From SAR324 cluster bacterium (GTDB lineage: Bacteria > SAR324 > JACQKK01), in assembly GCA_027296185.1 (NCBI GenBank), contig JAPUJL010000040.1, forward strand, positions 1 to 8,268: a stretch of DNA of 8,268 nucleotides, in the 5' to 3' direction. The translations under genes and the position numbers were made by a program. This document shows positions 5,654-8,268 of this stretch, in pieces (within the stretch, counting starts at the first letter, position 1; the number at the start of each line of letters is the position of its first letter). The notes under the pieces are model-generated. The model saw only the letters and a list, made by a program, of their open reading frames with translations, did no database searches and had not been told where the DNA came from.

Positions 5654-7060
5654 ATGACCTCCCGGCCGCCGAAGGCGGTGCACCTGCTCTACGGCAATCA
5701 ACCCTACCTGATCGAGCAACGCGCCCGGCAGCTGGTCGATGCCGTGCTCGGCCCAGGCGAGCGGGACTTCACCTATCACCGCTTCGACGCGGAGGAGATG
5801 CTGCGGCAGGCCCCGGCCGATGTGCTGGCGGCCAACATCGATGCCCTCCAGGTGGCCATCCAGTCGCTGCCACTGCTCGGCGACCGCTACCTGGTGCGGC
5901 TGGATCACGTGGAGCGGGTGCGGCCCCCCTCCCGCGCGGCGCAGAACCTTCAGAAACGGCTGGCGGAGCTCGAATTGCACGCCGTGAGCTGGGAAGGAGT
6001 CCAGGCCTGGATCCTCCCCGAGCACCTGCTGGCCGGCGAAGAGGGAGGTGAGCGGACTCACGCGCAGCGTTGGATCGCCGAGGTCTCCGCCCGGGCCGAG
6101 GGCGGGTCGGCGATCGCCCTGGCCGACGGCTGGGAAGACGCGCGATTCCTCATGGCCGGCGGCGAGGCGCGCCGGGCCATGGGGATCAAGCCGTTCCTGC
6201 GCGCCGTGCTCAAGGGCAGCTTCACCTTCGCCGACGAGGAAGGCGAAGGGCGTAGCGCTCCCCCCGCAGCCGGCGCGGCGAGGCTCCACGAATTGCTGGC
6301 GCGAACCGTCGAGCGGCCCCCACCCGGCTGCCATGTGCTGCTCACCGCCACCGCGGCGCGCGAGGGGGACCTCTCCCGGGCCTTGGTGAACGAGGTCAAG
6401 CGGTACGGGGCGATCGAGAAGTTCGTCACCTACGACGACTACGTCCCGCTGGACTGGGTACTTCAAGAGGGACGGGCCCGAGGGCTGAACCTGGCCCCGG
6501 ATGCGGCGGAACTACTCGTGCGGATGCTGGGCAACGACCACGGCCGGCTGGCGCAGGAGCTGGAGAAGCTCAGCCTGCTCTTTCCCTCCGGGAGCGCGGT
6601 GGGCGCCGAGATGCTGATGGGGGCGCTGCACGCCGGGCACCACGGCTCGCTGTTCCTGATCAACGACAAGCTGTGCGCGCGGGATCTGTCGGGCGCCCTG
6701 GACGTGCTGGAGCAATTCCTCGAGCAGAGGCCCCACGAGTACCCCGCGCTGATCGGGGTGCTTGCGCGCCACTTCCGCCAACTCTGCCAAGTACACGCCT
6801 ATTCCCGCCAGGGCACCTCCGATGCCGATCTGGCCACCCGGCTCAAGGTGCACCCGTTCATCGCGAAACGGCTGGCCGGGCAGGCCTCGCGCTTCTCGCC
6901 GCGGGAGCTGGAGCGCATCGTCCAGGCCCTGGCGATGCTGGACCGCACCACGCGGCTGCATGCCCACGTGGCGGCGGTGCTGTTCCGCGACTTGGTCGTG
7001 GCGGTCTGCCGGGGCGATTATCAGCAGCGGGCGCCGCACTTCGCCATCGGCCAACTATGA
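5654..7060 (+). CDS. holA: DNA polymerase III delta subunit, long form
   Basis: HolA is the clamp-loader subunit that opens the beta sliding clamp during replication. This copy has 468 residues; the usual length is about 330-345. The N-terminus (VHLLYGNQPYLIEQRARQL, 9-27) and the clamp-contact region (QSLPLLGDRYLV, 70-81) are typical of domain I. The second half also follows the family: LGNDHGRLAQELEKLSLL (292-309), then GSLFLINDKL (331-340), ALIGVLARHFRQL (365-377) and a final helical domain with PFIAKRLAGQASRFSPREL (401-419). Between about 95 and 215 lies additional sequence I cannot align to a normal delta subunit, rich in Ala, Gly, Glu and Arg; the family pattern resumes at PGCHVLLTATAAREGDLSR (224-242). 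The start at ATG 5654 fits the family N-terminus; the ribosome site is weak (GGAAAG, 5636-5641). The stop overlaps the murJ start. Confidence 0.88.
   Translation: MTSRPPKAVHLLYGNQPYLIEQRARQLVDAVLGPGERDFTYHRFDAEEMLRQAPADVLAANIDALQVAIQSLPLLGDRYLVRLDHVERVRPPSRAAQNLQKRLAELELHAVSWEGVQAWILPEHLLAGEEGGERTHAQRWIAEVSARAEGGSAIALADGWEDARFLMAGGEARRAMGIKPFLRAVLKGSFTFADEEGEGRSAPPAAGAARLHELLARTVERPPPGCHVLLTATAAREGDLSRALVNEVKRYGAIEKFVTYDDYVPLDWVLQEGRARGLNLAPDAAELLVRMLGNDHGRLAQELEKLSLLFPSGSAVGAEMLMGALHAGHHGSLFLINDKLCARDLSGALDVLEQFLEQRPHEYPALIGVLARHFRQLCQVHAYSRQGTSDADLATRLKVHPFIAKRLAGQASRFSPRELERIVQALAMLDRTTRLHAHVAAVLFRDLVVAVCRGDYQQRAPHFAIGQL
7057..7060 (+). other. ATGA stop-start overlap of holA and murJ
   Basis: ATG 7057-7059 starts murJ and TGA 7058-7060 ends holA. 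No Shine-Dalgarno-like sequence lies in the preceding 20 bases, so murJ translation probably depends on ribosomes terminating on holA. With the 31-nt ptsP-holA gap, this supports a single ptsP-holA-murJ transcript. Confidence 0.8.
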
Positions 7061-8268
7061 CCGAGACTCCCGGCCCACCGCCCGCCGGCGGCCCCTCCGC
7101 CCAGGAGAGCGAGACCGCCACGATCTACGGGCGGGCGGGCGTCGTCATGATGTTCACGGCTCTCTCGCGGGTCTTGGGAATGGTGCGCGATCTGGCGATC
7201 GCTCACCGCTTCGGGGCCGTGGGGGCGACGGACGCCTGGGTGCAGGCGTTCCGGGTGCCCAACGCTCTCCGGCGCCTGACGGCGGAGGGTTCCATGACCA
7301 TCGCGTTCATCCCGATCTACGTCGAGGTGCGCGAGAAGGAAGGACGGGTTGCCGCGCAACGGTTTGCCCAGCGCGTCCTCATGGCCGTGCTGCTCGCGAC
7401 CGGCGTGCTGACCGTGCTGGGCGTCGTGTTCAGCGAGGCGCTGACCCTGGTCACCTCGCCGGGCTTCAGCGGCCAGCCGGAAAAGTTCGCCCTCACCGCG
7501 TTGCTCATCCGCTGGACGTTCCCCTACCTGATGATGGTCTCGCTGGTGGCCTGGTCCATGGGCGTGCTCAATTCCGAAGGGCGCTATGCGGCGCCAGCCG
7601 CCGCGCCGATTTTCCTCAACCTGGGCATCGTCGCCGGGGTGCTGTGGATGACCGATTGGTTTCCGCAGCCGATCCTGGCCGTAGCCGCGGGGGTTTTGAT
7701 CGGCGGCGCCTGTCAGATGGCGCTCCAGGTGCCCTCGCTGCTGGGCACGGGGCTGCGGCCGCTGCCCCGCCTGGACTGGGGCGATCCTCATCTGCGGCGG
7801 CTGCTGCGCTTGCTGGGCCCCTCCCTGCTCAGCGTAGCGGTGTATGAGCTGAACATTATCGTCCTGGGGATCATCGCCAGCTTTCTCCCCTCCGGCCAGA
7901 TCTTCCACTACAACAATGCCACGCGGCTGACGGAGCTGGTGATGGGCCTGTTCGCCTTCGCCTTCGCCACCGCCGGGTTGCCCAGCTTGAGCGAGCACAT
8001 CGCCCGCCAGGACTGGCGCGCGGTGGCCCAGACGGCCCGGCTCACCTTCTCGGCGGCCTTCTTCACCGCCTTGCCGGCCATGGTGGGGCTCATCGTCGCG
8101 GGACCGGCGGTGGTCTCCATGCTCTACCTTCACGGGGCCTACACCGCTGCCGACGTGCTGGCCACCACCGGCACGTTGCGGGTGCTGGCGCTGGGTATGC
8201 CCGCAGTGGCCGCGGTGCGGGTGATGGTGCCCATCTACTACGCTCTTCAGGATTCGCGCACCCCGGCC
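7057..8268 (+). CDS. murJ: Lipid II flippase MurJ (MviN), 3' end outside the window
   Basis: Direct translation from ATG 7057 stays open for 404 codons to the window edge. MurJ is the inner-membrane MOP-superfamily flippase that moves lipid II to the periplasm for peptidoglycan synthesis; full proteins have about 500-530 residues and 14 helices. A polar Pro/Gly-rich N-terminal tail (about 1-22) precedes the family signature ALSRVLGMVRDLAIAHRFGA (35-54). ATDAWVQAFRVPNALRRLTA (57-76) then continues into EGS. Arg38, Arg44, Asp59 and Arg72/73 match the essential cavity charges of E. coli MurJ (Arg18, Arg24, Asp39, Arg52). Arg290 in NNATRLTEL matches Arg270, but the preceding Asp is Thr289 here. 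Several long hydrophobic segments follow (for example 105-125, 187-215, 255-276 and 334-356). The ATGA overlap with holA and the lack of a separate ribosome site suggest translational coupling. Confidence 0.95.
   Translation, partial: MTETPGPPPAGGPSAQESETATIYGRAGVVMMFTALSRVLGMVRDLAIAHRFGAVGATDAWVQAFRVPNALRRLTAEGSMTIAFIPIYVEVREKEGRVAAQRFAQRVLMAVLLATGVLTVLGVVFSEALTLVTSPGFSGQPEKFALTALLIRWTFPYLMMVSLVAWSMGVLNSEGRYAAPAAAPIFLNLGIVAGVLWMTDWFPQPILAVAAGVLIGGACQMALQVPSLLGTGLRPLPRLDWGDPHLRRLLRLLGPSLLSVAVYELNIIVLGIIASFLPSGQIFHYNNATRLTELVMGLFAFAFATAGLPSLSEHIARQDWRAVAQTARLTFSAAFFTALPAMVGLIVAGPAVVSMLYLHGAYTAADVLATTGTLRVLALGMPAVAAVRVMVPIYYALQDSRTPA

Noticed and set aside
3196..5655. Long minus-strand open frame of 819 codons antisense to ptsP
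   Set aside because: It mirrors ptsP almost exactly, is very rich in His, Gln, Val and Arg with no recognisable domain, and has no ribosome site. This is the expected shadow of a GC-rich gene with biased third positions.

Overview
This is a GC-rich window (roughly two-thirds G+C by eye) from a Gram-negative-type bacterial chromosome. It holds ordinary cellular genes: a flagellar-switch protein, a PTS-Ntr regulator, a replisome clamp-loader subunit and the lipid II flippase. I see no insertion sequences, CRISPR arrays, phage genes, tRNAs or rRNAs. The lineage cannot be fixed from this window. The FliG, PtsP and MurJ homologues suggest a deltaproteobacterial or similar deep-branching Gram-negative phylum, but that is inference.

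Layout: (a) 1-137, the C-terminal end of an unrecognised plus-strand gene. (b) 138-392, a gap with a small hairpin and an A+T-richer patch containing a possible sigma-54-type promoter. (c) 393-1418 (+), a FliG homologue with no other flagellar gene in view; its 3' end is followed by an imperfect 35-nt tandem copy of itself. (d) 1419-1740, a non-coding gap between convergent genes. (e) 1741-2940 (-), a class C beta-lactamase-like serine hydrolase. (f) 2941-3300, a divergent intergenic region with a 12-nt triplicate repeat. (g) 3301-8268 (+), a compact run of ptsP, then holA 31 nt downstream, then murJ overlapping holA by 4 nt (ATGA). murJ runs off the window end and is clear from direct translation of 7057-8268.

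The last three genes look like one transcription unit. PtsP links phosphoenolpyruvate to nitrogen-type PTS signalling, HolA loads the sliding clamp, and MurJ exports lipid II. They are functionally unrelated, so the linkage is probably co-expression of housekeeping genes and not a dedicated pathway.

No undescribed multi-gene system is convincing here. The best second looks are inside known families: a FliG whose torque-helix charges are mostly replaced, a PtsP with Ala where Enzyme I has its catalytic Cys, and a delta subunit carrying about 120 extra residues.
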